Source of the DNA: Kineosporiaceae bacterium
GTDB lineage: Bacteria > Actinomycetota > Actinomycetes > Actinomycetales > Kineosporiaceae
Reading direction: 5' to 3'
Assembly: GCA_016713225.1 (NCBI GenBank)
Contig: JADJPO010000001.1
Span: 992,001 to 1,056,000 of the forward strand
Length of the DNA: 64,000 nt
The translations under genes were made by a program, and so were the position numbers. A model generated the notes under the pieces. The model did not search any database and was not told where the DNA came from. It saw nothing but the letters and a program-made list of their open reading frames with translations. Positions 43,652-51,221 of this stretch are shown here, in pieces; the stretch's first letter is position 1, and every line of letters begins with the position of its first letter.

Positions 43652-44497
43652 TCAGACACCGCCACCGTGAGCCGACCGTGACGGAGCGACCGCCGGCCAG
43701 GCAACCGTCAGTTCTCCCAGGCGCCAGCGTGTCGGGCCGTCCAGCAGCGGCCATCCGGCGCGGCGCGCGGCGGCCGCCATGGCCGCCCAGCGCTGGCGCG
43801 CACCGAAACCGGCCAGGTGCGCGTGACGGGTCCAGGCGTCGTCCAGGGCCTGCAAGAAAGCGTGGATCGGCTCGCCCGGCACGTTGCGATGGATCAGCGC
43901 CTTGGGCAGCCGTTCGGCCAATTCACCGGGGCGGTCGAGACCGGCCAGCCGGGTCGACAGGGTGAGCGATCTCGGTCCGTCGGCCTCGAGGGCCACCCAG
44001 GTCGCGCGACGTCCGACCTCGTCGCAGGTGCCCTCGACGACCAGCCCGCCGGGCGCCAGCCGTGAGCACAGCGACGCCCACGCGGCGTCCACCTGGTGCT
44101 CGTCGTACTGGCGCAACACGTTCAGGGCGCGGATCACCACCGGGCGCCGACCTGCCGGCAGCGGCACCTCGAACCCACCTCGGGTGAAGCTCAAGCCGTT
44201 GCCCGCCAGCGGCTGCGCGGCCTCGACGCGGGAGGGATCGATCTCGATGCCCACCACCTCGACCTCGGTCCGGACGGCGCGCAGCCGGGCCAGCAGCTCG
44301 ACCGCGGTGATCGGGGTGGCGCCGTAGCCGAGGTCGACCACCACCGGGTCGGCCGCCGTCCGCAGTCGGCGCCCGGCGCCGGGGCCGGCCAGCCATCGGT
44401 CGATGCGGCGCAGCCGATTGGGGTTGGTGGTACCCCGGGTGATCGTGCCCTGCGGGCGGGTGGCTGCCCGCCCCGGTGCGCGTCCGCGACCGCTCAC
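43652..44497 (-). CDS. Class I SAM-dependent methyltransferase
   Basis: A 281-residue protein. The Rossmann motif I is VVDLGYGATPITAVELL, motif II VVGIEIDPSRVEAA, and a motif like IV/V lies in IRALNVLRQYDE. The target is unknown. The N-terminal 30 residues are basic. GTG 44497 is supported by a -10 TACCGT six bases upstream. It is convergent with the upstream + strand gene group. A 67-bp palindrome lies between it and rtcB. Confidence 0.8.
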   Translation of the reverse strand: MSGRGRAPGRAATRPQGTITRGTTNPNRLRRIDRWLAGPGAGRRLRTAADPVVVDLGYGATPITAVELLARLRAVRTEVEVVGIEIDPSRVEAAQPLAGNGLSFTRGGFEVPLPAGRRPVVIRALNVLRQYDEHQVDAAWASLCSRLAPGGLVVEGTCDEVGRRATWVALEADGPRSLTLSTRLAGLDRPGELAERLPKALIHRNVPGEPIHAFLQALDDAWTRHAHLAGFGARQRWAAMAAAARRAGWPLLDGPTRWRLGELTVAWPAVAPSRSAHGGGV

Positions 44498-44503
44498 GAG
44501 TCC

Positions 44504-44509
44504 ACGGTA
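44504..44509 (-). promoter_or_regulatory. -10 element TACCGT, predicted leaderless methyltransferase gene
   Basis: Minus strand TACCGT, 6 nt, then GTG 44497. Confidence 0.55.
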
Positions 44510-44535
44510 GGCCCCTCGCCGACCCACCCCCGTCC

Positions 44536-44602
44536 ATGATCACCGTTTGGGATGCGGATCCGGGACGAAAACCCCGGAATCCCGCGCCCAAACGGTGATC
44601 AT
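44536..44602. repeat. Palindromic element P3, 67 bp
   Basis: ATGATCACCGTTTGGG and its exact complement form the outer 16-bp stem; GGATCCGGG with CCCCGGAATCC forms the inner stem. Same family and length as P4 and P5. Confidence 0.9.
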
Positions 44603-44608
44603 GAGATC

Positions 44609-45889
44609 TCAGCCCTTGACGCAGACCACCTGACGCAGCTGGTGCACCACCTCGACCAGGTCGGACTGGGCGGCGATCACCGCGCGCACGTCCTTGTACG
44701 CACCGGGGATCTCGTCGACCACGCCCCGGTCCTTGCGGCACTCCACGCCCGCGGTCTGCGTCGCCAGGTCGGCCTCGGTGAAGGTCTTGCGGGCCTTGTT
44801 GCGGCTCATCCGCCGCCCCGCGCCGTGCGAGGCCGAGCAGAACGAGGCCGGGTTGCCCAGCCCGCGGACGATGTACGACCCGGTGCCCATCGATCCGGGG
44901 ATGATCCCCAGCTCGCCGGACCCGGCCCGGATCGCGCCCTTGCGGGTCACCAGCACCTCGACGCCGTCGTGCACCTCCTCGGACACGTAGTTGTGATGGC
45001 ACGAGATCGGCTCGCCGAAGCCGACCGCCAGACCGCGCCGGCCGCCCGCTCGCTTCTGCTTCGAGGCCGCGAAGAAGTCCCGGACAACGCCCGTCAACAG
45101 CGCGAGCATCACCGCACGGTTGCGCCGGGCATAGTCCTGCGCCCAGAACAGGTCACGCCGGTAGGCGGCCATCTGTGGGGTGTCGGCGACGAACACCGAC
45201 AGGTCCCGATCGGGCAGATCGGCGTTGTGTGGCAACGTCATCGCCCGCTCGATGTGAGCCTGGGCCAGCAGGTTGCCGATGCCGCGCGAGCCCGAGTGCA
45301 GCATCAGCCAGACCGGGGCTGCGCCCTCGTCGATCGGCACGCCGGCCTCGTCGCGGGCACCCACCTCGAGGCAGACCTCGATGAAGTGGTTGCCCCCGCC
45401 GAGGCTGCCCAGCTGCGCGCGCGCCTTGGCCCGCTGGTGGGTGACCGAGGCGTCCAGGTCGTCGAAGCCGGCCCAGAACCGGTCCCAGTCGGCGGTGGTC
45501 GCCGGGTCGCCGCCCAGCGGACGCAACCGCGCGACGTCCACCGGCTCGGCATGGCCGGCGAACCCGACCGGGATCGCCGCTTCGATCGCCGTCCGCAACC
45601 GCGACAGGTCACCGGGCAGGTCGGCGGCGGTCAGCGAGGTGCGCACCGCCGCCATGCCGCACCCGATGTCCACCCCGACCGCGGCGGGACTGATGGCCTC
45701 ACGCATCGCGATCACCGACCCGACGGTGGCGCCCTTGCCGTAGTGCACGTCGGGCATCACGGCCAGACCGTGAACCCAGGGCAGCGAGGTGACGTTGCGC
45801 AGCTGGCGCATCGCGGCGTCCTCGACCTGGTTCGGGTCGGCCCACATGCGGATCGGTACCCGAACTCCGGGCACCTCGACGAACGACAT
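44609..45889 (-). CDS. rtcB: RNA-splicing ligase RtcB
   Basis: A 426-residue GTP- and Mn-dependent ligase that joins 2',3'-cyclic phosphate or 3'-phosphate ends to 5'-OH ends. Motifs include GVDIGCGMAAVRT, GGNHFIEV, HSGSRGIGN and HGAGRRMSRNKA, which carries the His that receives GMP. ATG 45889 has GAGAAGG nearby; an upstream in-frame start would cross palindrome P4. No RtcA, archease or Rsr-type gene is adjacent. It may repair tRNA cut by ribotoxins. Confidence 0.94.
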   Translation of the reverse strand: MSFVEVPGVRVPIRMWADPNQVEDAAMRQLRNVTSLPWVHGLAVMPDVHYGKGATVGSVIAMREAISPAAVGVDIGCGMAAVRTSLTAADLPGDLSRLRTAIEAAIPVGFAGHAEPVDVARLRPLGGDPATTADWDRFWAGFDDLDASVTHQRAKARAQLGSLGGGNHFIEVCLEVGARDEAGVPIDEGAAPVWLMLHSGSRGIGNLLAQAHIERAMTLPHNADLPDRDLSVFVADTPQMAAYRRDLFWAQDYARRNRAVMLALLTGVVRDFFAASKQKRAGGRRGLAVGFGEPISCHHNYVSEEVHDGVEVLVTRKGAIRAGSGELGIIPGSMGTGSYIVRGLGNPASFCSASHGAGRRMSRNKARKTFTEADLATQTAGVECRKDRGVVDEIPGAYKDVRAVIAAQSDLVEVVHQLRQVVCVKG

Positions 45890-45985
45890 CGGAACACCTT
45901 CTCGGTTCGCGGGCTGGTCGGCGGGCGCCGACCGGCCCTCCATGACGCCATGATCGGCCGCTGCGGGCAATCGATTAACGCCTCC

Positions 45986-46052
45986 ATGATCACTGTTGGA
46001 TCGCCGTCCGCTCCGCGTCGACGGGAGCAAACCGCGATCTCACGGTGATCAT
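45986..46052. repeat. Palindromic element P4, 67 bp
   Basis: ATGATCACTGTTGGATCG pairs with CGCGATCTCACGGTGATCAT with few mismatches. It lies between the divergent rtcB and membrane-protein genes, so it cannot serve as a terminator there. Confidence 0.85.
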
Positions 46053-46109
46053 GAGCGGACGCCGGCCGTTCGGCAGACAATCACCCGAACCCGACATCAC
46101 ACTCGGGTC

Positions 46110-47240
46110 GTGAACCGCGCACCGTCGGGGGGTGGGGTGAGCCTGGTCGCGCCGTCGACCCCCGAGCCGCTCTCGCGTCGTCGACGCGCTCTCGCACGGC
46201 TGCGCACCCCGGGTGCGGCGATCATGATCGTGGCACCGTTCGTCGGGGAGGCGTTGTCGACCTCGACGCCGCCCTTCACCCTGCTGCTGCCCCAGAACCT
46301 CATCCTGCTGGGTCTGCTCTACGGCGGGGGCGCCCTGCTCTGCCGCGAGGTCACCGCGCGCTGGCGCGGCGGCTGGACGACGCTGGTGCTGCTCGCCGCG
46401 GCCTACGGGGTCTTCGAGGAGGCGCTGATCGTCAGGTCGTGGTTCGACCCCACCTTCTCGGACACCGCGCGCACCAACGCCTACAGCCGGATCTGGCAGA
46501 CCAACGTGCTGGTGGCGGTGCACATCACGGTGTTCCACATCGCGGTCAGCATGATCGCGTCGCTGGTCATCGTGGAGTTGATGTTCCCGGGGTGGCAACG
46601 CAAGCCCTGGTGCGGACGCCGCACCCTGGGCTGGATCGCGCTCGCCATGCCCGCACTGGCGGCCCTCTCGTGGTCGCCGGGTGGCTTCTACCGCGCCCCG
46701 GTGGCACAGGTGTCGATGGCGGCGGTGCTGTGTCTCGCCCTGGTGGTGGCCGCCCGACTGACGGCCGCCGTCCGCTGGCCTCGCCCGGCCCCGTCCACCT
46801 CGACTCGGCGACATCGACCCCGGTTGGGACTGCTCGCCTTCACGGCCACCCTGGGGCACTTCGTGCTGGCCTGGGCCTCGCCGGCCATCGGATGGCCCTG
46901 GCCGCTGGCCCTGGTGCTGGTGATCGGTCTGCTGGTCGGGGCGGTGGCGCTCGGCCGTCGGATGGCCGCCGAGCGGCCCGCCCCCGAGGTGGCCTGGTCG
47001 GTGGTCAGCGGCATGCTCGCGGTGCTCCTGCTCGTCGACCTGATCGTGGCGTCCCGAGGTCGGTTCGACCTGGCGCTCGGCGCGTTGCTGGCGGCGGTCG
47101 TGCTCGCCCGGCTGCGCCCCGGCGACCACACGGCGCGTTGGTGGTCTGCTCGCCCCGCCCACACCTCCGTCCCGCCTCCGCCTCCGCCCCACATCCGCCG
47201 ACGCCCCCGCCTCCGCCTCCGCGCCCATGATCACCGTTAG
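46110..47240 (+). CDS. Polytopic membrane protein, weakly CPBP-like
   Basis: About 376 residues with roughly nine hydrophobic segments. A segment containing GVFEEALIVRSWFDP recalls the EExxxR motif of CPBP-family intramembrane proteases but has one extra residue, so the assignment is doubtful. The C-terminal end is a Pro/Arg stretch that runs into palindrome P5, which supplies the last codons and the TAG stop. GTG 46110 or 46137 may start it. Confidence 0.55.
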   Translation: MNRAPSGGGVSLVAPSTPEPLSRRRRALARLRTPGAAIMIVAPFVGEALSTSTPPFTLLLPQNLILLGLLYGGGALLCREVTARWRGGWTTLVLLAAAYGVFEEALIVRSWFDPTFSDTARTNAYSRIWQTNVLVAVHITVFHIAVSMIASLVIVELMFPGWQRKPWCGRRTLGWIALAMPALAALSWSPGGFYRAPVAQVSMAAVLCLALVVAARLTAAVRWPRPAPSTSTRRHRPRLGLLAFTATLGHFVLAWASPAIGWPWPLALVLVIGLLVGAVALGRRMAAERPAPEVAWSVVSGMLAVLLLVDLIVASRGRFDLALGALLAAVVLARLRPGDHTARWWSARPAHTSVPPPPPPHIRRRPRLRLRAHDHR

Positions 47241-47293
47241 ATCGCAGTTCGCTCCGGTCGAAGCGGGGGAAACTGCGATCTAACGGTGATCAT
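47227..47293. repeat. Palindromic element P5, 67 bp
   Basis: ATGATCACCGTTAGATCGCA pairs perfectly with its complement at the right end (stem of about 23 bp). The upstream membrane-protein gene ends inside the left arm (TAG 47238-47240). Confidence 0.9.
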
Positions 47294-47341
47294 GGTGGCG
47301 GGGTGGCGGGGTGGCGGGGTGGCCGGGTGGCCGGGTGGCGG
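47294..47341 (+). repeat. 8-bp G-rich tandem repeat
   Basis: GTGGCGGG three times, GTGGCCGG twice and a final GTGGCGG directly follow P5 and lie upstream of mshA. Runs of G at regular spacing could form a quadruplex. No gene is seen in the rest of the gap to 47462. Confidence 0.8.
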
Positions 47342-47462
47342 TCCCCGACGGCGGGTCGGCGACGCACATCTGCGACGATGGTCGGTCGGTCACCGGGAAG
47401 GCTTCGGGGGCCTCGGGCGTTGAGGGCCTGTGGGCAGCCCACGGGACGCGAGGAGTGTGTTC

Positions 47463-48878
47463 GTGAGACGGGTCGATCAGCCGCACCGCGTGGCCATGCT
47501 GTCGGTGCACACCTCGCCGTTGGAGCAGCCGGGTACCGGTGACGCCGGGGGCCTGAACGTGTACGTGGTCGAGACCGCCAAGCGGCTCGCCGCCCGGGGC
47601 ACCGAGGTCGAGATCTTCACCCGCGCCACCAGCAGTGATGCCCCCTCGTTGACGACCCTGACGGACGGCGTCCAGGTGCGGCACATCGTGGCCGGCCCCT
47701 TCGAGGGGTTGTCCAAGAACGATCTGCCCGGGCAGCTGTGTGCCTTCGCGGCGGGGGTGATGCGGGTCGAGGCCCGCCAGGAGCCGGGCTGGTACGGCCT
47801 GATCCACTCGCACTACTGGCTCTCGGGGCAGGTCGGCTGGCTGGCGGCCGACCGCTGGCAGACGCCCTTGGTGCACAGCATGCACACCATGGCCAAGGTG
47901 AAGAACGCCGCCCTGGCCGAGGGCGACACCCCCGAGCCGCCGGTGCGGATCATCGGGGAGCAACAGGTCGTGGACGCCGCCGACCGGCTGATCGCCAACA
48001 CCCGCTCCGAGGCCGGCGAGCTGATCGAGCTGTACGGCGCCGACCCGGCCCGGGTGGCGGTGGTGCCGCCGGGGGTCGACCTGCAGGTGTTCACCCCGGG
48101 GGGGCCGGACGGCCGGATCGTGGCCCGACGCGGGCTCGGGCTGGACCCCGACGCGCAGGTGATCCTCTTCGTGGGGCGCATCCAGCCGCTCAAGGCGCCG
48201 GATGTCCTGGTGCGCGCTGCCGCCGAGCTGCGCGCCGCCGACGCGGCGGCTGCCCAGGCCACCGGACGGCGTGAGCCGCGTCGGCTGGTGCTCGCCATCG
48301 TGGGCGGGCCGAGCGGCACCGGGCTGGAGCACCCCGAGGAGTTGGCCGAGCTCACCGCCGCCCTCGGCCTGGACGACGTGGTGCGCTTCCACCCGCCGGC
48401 GGGGCGCGCCGTCCTGGCGCAGTGGTACCGGGCCGCCGACCTGGTCGCGGTGCCCTCGTACAACGAGTCGTTCGGGCTGGTGGCGGTCGAGGCGCAGGCC
48501 TGCGGCACCCCGGTGGTCGCGGCGGCGGTGGGTGGCCTGCGCACCGCCGTCGACCACACCCGCTCGGGACTGCTGGTCGACGGGCACGACCCCCGAGTGT
48601 GGGCCGCGACCCTGCGTGGCCTGTTGGACGATCCGGCGCGACGTCGCGCGATGGCCTGCAGCGCCGTCCACCACGCGGCGTCCTTCAGTTGGGACGCCAC
48701 GGTCGAGGCCCTGCTCGACGTGTACTGCGCGGCCGTGCGTGACCACCGGCGGCAGCTCGCCGAGCTGCTCGAGCTGGTAGCTCTGACCGACGATGCCCTG
48801 AGCGACGGGGCACTGAGCCACGGGGCGCTGAGCGACGGTGCCCTGGCCGGTGCCGATCCGATGGTGGGGGTGCGATGA
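47463..48878 (+). CDS. mshA: D-inositol-3-phosphate glycosyltransferase MshA
   Basis: A 471-residue GT4 enzyme that transfers GlcNAc from UDP-GlcNAc to inositol-3-phosphate, the first step of mycothiol synthesis. Signatures: LSVHTSPLEQPGTGDAGGLN, HSHYWLSGQVG, VHSMHTMAKVKN, VVPPGVDLQVFTPG, FVGRIQPLKAPD and PSYNESFGLVAVEAQACGTP. GTG 47463 has GAGGAG 7 bp upstream. The C-terminus carries four tandem 15-bp units (48789-48848) read as LSDGA repeats beyond the catalytic fold. A YbjN gene overlaps its end. Confidence 0.95.
   Translation: MRRVDQPHRVAMLSVHTSPLEQPGTGDAGGLNVYVVETAKRLAARGTEVEIFTRATSSDAPSLTTLTDGVQVRHIVAGPFEGLSKNDLPGQLCAFAAGVMRVEARQEPGWYGLIHSHYWLSGQVGWLAADRWQTPLVHSMHTMAKVKNAALAEGDTPEPPVRIIGEQQVVDAADRLIANTRSEAGELIELYGADPARVAVVPPGVDLQVFTPGGPDGRIVARRGLGLDPDAQVILFVGRIQPLKAPDVLVRAAAELRAADAAAAQATGRREPRRLVLAIVGGPSGTGLEHPEELAELTAALGLDDVVRFHPPAGRAVLAQWYRAADLVAVPSYNESFGLVAVEAQACGTPVVAAAVGGLRTAVDHTRSGLLVDGHDPRVWAATLRGLLDDPARRRAMACSAVHHAASFSWDATVEALLDVYCAAVRDHRRQLAELLELVALTDDALSDGALSHGALSDGALAGADPMVGVR
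48789..48848 (+). repeat. 15-bp tandem repeat in the 3' end of mshA
   Basis: Four units of the form GACGGGGCACTGAGC encode a DALSDGALSHGALSDGALA tail. Confidence 0.75.
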
Positions 48879-49471
48879 CCGCGGCGGCCCGAGCCGAACG
48901 GACGGCCGCTGCGCGGGCCGTGGTCGAGGCATGGCTGGCCGGCTCCGGGTTGGAGCACGAGCTCGGCGCACGGACGGGGGAGTACGTCGTCAAGCTGCCG
49001 GGCGAGACCAAGTTGGCCACCACCGCCTCCGTGCTGGTGGGCGATCAGTCGTTGTCGGTCTCGGCGTTCGTGGTGCGGCGTCCGGACGAGAACCACGAGG
49101 CGTTCTACCGTTGGCTGCTGGCGCGCAACCTGCGCCTGCCGGGTGTCGCCTTTGCGCTCGATGCCCTGGGGGACGTGTTCCTGGTCGGCAAGCTGCCGCT
49201 GGACGCGGTCACCGACGAGGCGATCGATCACCTGTTGGGTGCGGTGCTGACGGTGGCCGACTCCTCGTTCAACGACCTGTTGGTGTTGGGCTTCCTGGAG
49301 TCGATGCGGCGCGAATGGCGCTGGCGCATCGATCGCGGCGAGTCCACCCGCAACCTGGACGCCTTCAAACACCTCCTGCAGGATGCCGCCCCCGAGCCGT
49401 CGGGTCAGAGCGCGTCACCAGGTGAGAGAGAGACCCACACCACGATCAGCGATACGCCCCCGAACGGGTGA
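48875..49471 (+). CDS. YbjN-domain protein
   Basis: A 198-residue cytoplasmic protein of the YbjN family (type III secretion chaperone-like fold), of unknown biochemical role. Typical sequence: YVVKLPGETKLATTASVLVG, HEAFYRWLLARNLRLPGVAF. ATG 48875 overlaps mshA (ATGA). The mshA-YbjN-gpm order is shared with mycobacteria (Rv0486, Rv0487, Rv0489) as I recall. Confidence 0.88.
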   Translation: MTAAARAERTAAARAVVEAWLAGSGLEHELGARTGEYVVKLPGETKLATTASVLVGDQSLSVSAFVVRRPDENHEAFYRWLLARNLRLPGVAFALDALGDVFLVGKLPLDAVTDEAIDHLLGAVLTVADSSFNDLLVLGFLESMRREWRWRIDRGESTRNLDAFKHLLQDAAPEPSGQSASPGERETHTTISDTPPNG

Positions 49472-49477
49472 GACGAC

Positions 49478-49483
49478 TAGCCT
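49478..49483 (+). promoter_or_regulatory. -10 element TAGCCT, predicted leaderless gpmA
   Basis: TAGCCT, 7 nt, then ATG 49491. Confidence 0.55.
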
Positions 49484-49490
49484 TCGGCCC

Positions 49491-50234
49491 ATGACCTACA
49501 CCCTCGTGCTGTTGCGCCATGGCGAGAGCGACTGGAACGCCAAGAACCTGTTCACCGGTTGGGTCGATGTGCCCCTGTCCGACAAGGGTCGGGCCGAGGC
49601 CGAGGCCGGTGGACGCATGCTGGTCGAGGCGGGGGTGTTGCCGGACGTGCTGCACACCTCGCTGTTGCGCCGGGCGATCGTGACCGCCCAGCTCGCCCTG
49701 GACGTGGCCGACCGGCACTGGATCCCGGTGACCCGGTCCTGGCGACTCAACGAGCGGCACTACGGCGCGCTGCAGGGCAAGAACAAGAAGCAGACGATGG
49801 AGGAGTTCGGCGAGGAGCAGTTCATGCTCTGGCGCCGCAGCTACGACACCCCGCCGCCACCGATCGCCGCGGACGACGAGTTCGCCCAGACCGGTGACCC
49901 GCGCTACGCCGACCTCGGCGCCGAGCTGCCCGCCACCGAGTGCCTGAAGGACGTCGTGGCCCGGATGCTGCCCTACTGGGAGTCGGCGGTGATCCCCGAC
50001 CTGAAGGCAGGCAAGGTGGTCATGCTGGCCGCTCACGGCAACTCGCTGCGCGCTCTGGTCAAGCACCTGGACGGCATCAGTGACGCCGACATCGCCGCGC
50101 TGAACATTCCGACCGGTATCCCGCTGCTCTACGAGCTGGACGAGAACTTCGCCCCGATCACCAGGGGTGGGCGCTACCTCGACCCCGAGGCCGCCGCCAA
50201 GGCTGCCGCGGCCGTCGCCAGCCAGGGCCGCTAG
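49491..50234 (+). CDS. gpmA: 2,3-bisphosphoglycerate-dependent phosphoglycerate mutase
   Basis: A 247-residue glycolytic enzyme interconverting 3- and 2-phosphoglycerate. LVLLRHGESDWNAKNLFTGW carries the phosphorylated His; RSWRLNERHYGALQG and LAAHGNSLRALVKHL complete the active site. Full family length. Palindrome P6 follows 9 bp after the stop. Confidence 0.95.
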   Translation: MTYTLVLLRHGESDWNAKNLFTGWVDVPLSDKGRAEAEAGGRMLVEAGVLPDVLHTSLLRRAIVTAQLALDVADRHWIPVTRSWRLNERHYGALQGKNKKQTMEEFGEEQFMLWRRSYDTPPPPIAADDEFAQTGDPRYADLGAELPATECLKDVVARMLPYWESAVIPDLKAGKVVMLAAHGNSLRALVKHLDGISDADIAALNIPTGIPLLYELDENFAPITRGGRYLDPEAAAKAAAAVASQGR

Positions 50235-50243
50235 CCTCATCCG

Positions 50244-50301
50244 TGATCATGTAATCCGTGCACACTCGATATATCGGGTGTGCACGGATTACATGATCAC
50301 C
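50244..50301. repeat. Palindromic element P6, 58 bp
   Basis: GTGATCATGTAATCCGTGCA continues to a perfect 23-bp stem. The loop CGATATATCG is itself self-complementary, so almost the whole element is one palindrome. It lies between the convergent gpmA and phoU genes. Confidence 0.9.
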
Positions 50302-50338
50302 GAGGGTTTCTGGCGCTGATCGCCGAGGTGGTTCTGGC

Positions 50339-50986
50339 TCAGTTGAGGACTCGCTCGCCGGTGACCAGGAAGACCACCCGCCGGGCCACCGAGACGGCGT
50401 GATCGGCGAATCGTTCGTAGTAGCGGCCGCACAGGGCGATGTCGATGGCCGCTTCGACGCCGTGGGGCCACGCGTCGTCCAGCAGCAGGGTGAAGACCTT
50501 TCGGTGCAGGGCGTCCATGGCGTCATCGTCGGTCTCGAGTTCGATCGCGGCCGCCAGGTCGCGCCCGGCGATCACGCTTCCGGTCTTGGCGACGATCCGT
50601 TCGGCGACCTGCCCCATCTCGATCATGGTGGAGCGGAGCTCGGGCGGAATCGCGGAGCGAGGGTGGCGCATGCGGGCCAGCTTGGCCACGTGGCGGGCCA
50701 GGTCGCCCATGCGCTCCAGGTCGGAGCTCATGCGCAGGCCGGCCACGATCACTCGCAGGTCGGTTGCCACGGGCTGTTGCAGGGCCAACAGGGCGAGGGA
50801 GCGCTCCTCGAACTCGTGTTGTAGTGCGTCGACCTGCTCGTCGGAGGAGATCACGGACTCGGCCATCGACAAGTCGGAGTCCAAGAGGGCGACGGTGGCT
50901 CGCGCGATCGCCGAACCGACCAATCGGGTCATTTCCACCAGGAGACCCGACAAGGCGTCGAGGTCATCGTGAAAGTGCTCGCGCAT
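50339..50986 (-). CDS. phoU: Phosphate signalling protein PhoU
   Basis: A 215-residue protein of two three-helix bundles with the repeated metal-binding E/DxxxD pattern (LERMGDLARHVAKL and YYERFADHAVSVARRV). PhoU links Pst activity to the sensor kinase. It is divergent from senX3, and their 235-bp shared region holds repeated operator-like sequence. ATG 50986 is the first start. Confidence 0.95.
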   Translation of the reverse strand: MREHFHDDLDALSGLLVEMTRLVGSAIARATVALLDSDLSMAESVISSDEQVDALQHEFEERSLALLALQQPVATDLRVIVAGLRMSSDLERMGDLARHVAKLARMRHPRSAIPPELRSTMIEMGQVAERIVAKTGSVIAGRDLAAAIELETDDDAMDALHRKVFTLLLDDAWPHGVEAAIDIALCGRYYERFADHAVSVARRVVFLVTGERVLN

Positions 50987-51032
50987 GACGTTGCTCCGTT
51001 GTCCTCGCCGCGGTGAGACACCGTAGGCCTCG

Positions 51033-51063
51033 ACGGTGTCAGAAGCTCACACGGTGTCAGAAG
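51033..51063. promoter_or_regulatory. Direct repeat between phoU and senX3, possible RegX3/PhoP operator
   Basis: ACGGTGTCAGAAG occurs at 51033-51045 and 51051-51063, an 18-bp period. It is followed by GGTGTGAACG, whose complement GTTCACACC resembles a PHO-box unit. The phoU and senX3 promoters lie on either side. Confidence 0.45.
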
Positions 51064-51209
51064 GGTGTGAACGATCTCCTCATGCTAAGTGAATGACGCC
51101 CCTCCTCGGGCCGGAGCATCTCGTGTACCGCGAGGCACCGGATCGTGAACTCCCTCCAAACGCTGTCACCGGCCGGGGCGCAGAACATCGCGCCCGAGAT
51201 CCGGAGCCC

Positions 51210-51215
51210 TACCCT
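51210..51215 (+). promoter_or_regulatory. -10 element TACCCT, predicted leaderless senX3
   Basis: TACCCT, 6 nt, then GTG 51222. Confidence 0.55.
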
Positions 51216-51221
51216 TGGGCT

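Noticed and set aside
46110..47240. Confident CPBP intramembrane protease
   Set aside because: The EE-to-Arg spacing is one residue too long and the later conserved His/Asn motifs are not clear, so only a weak resemblance is reported.
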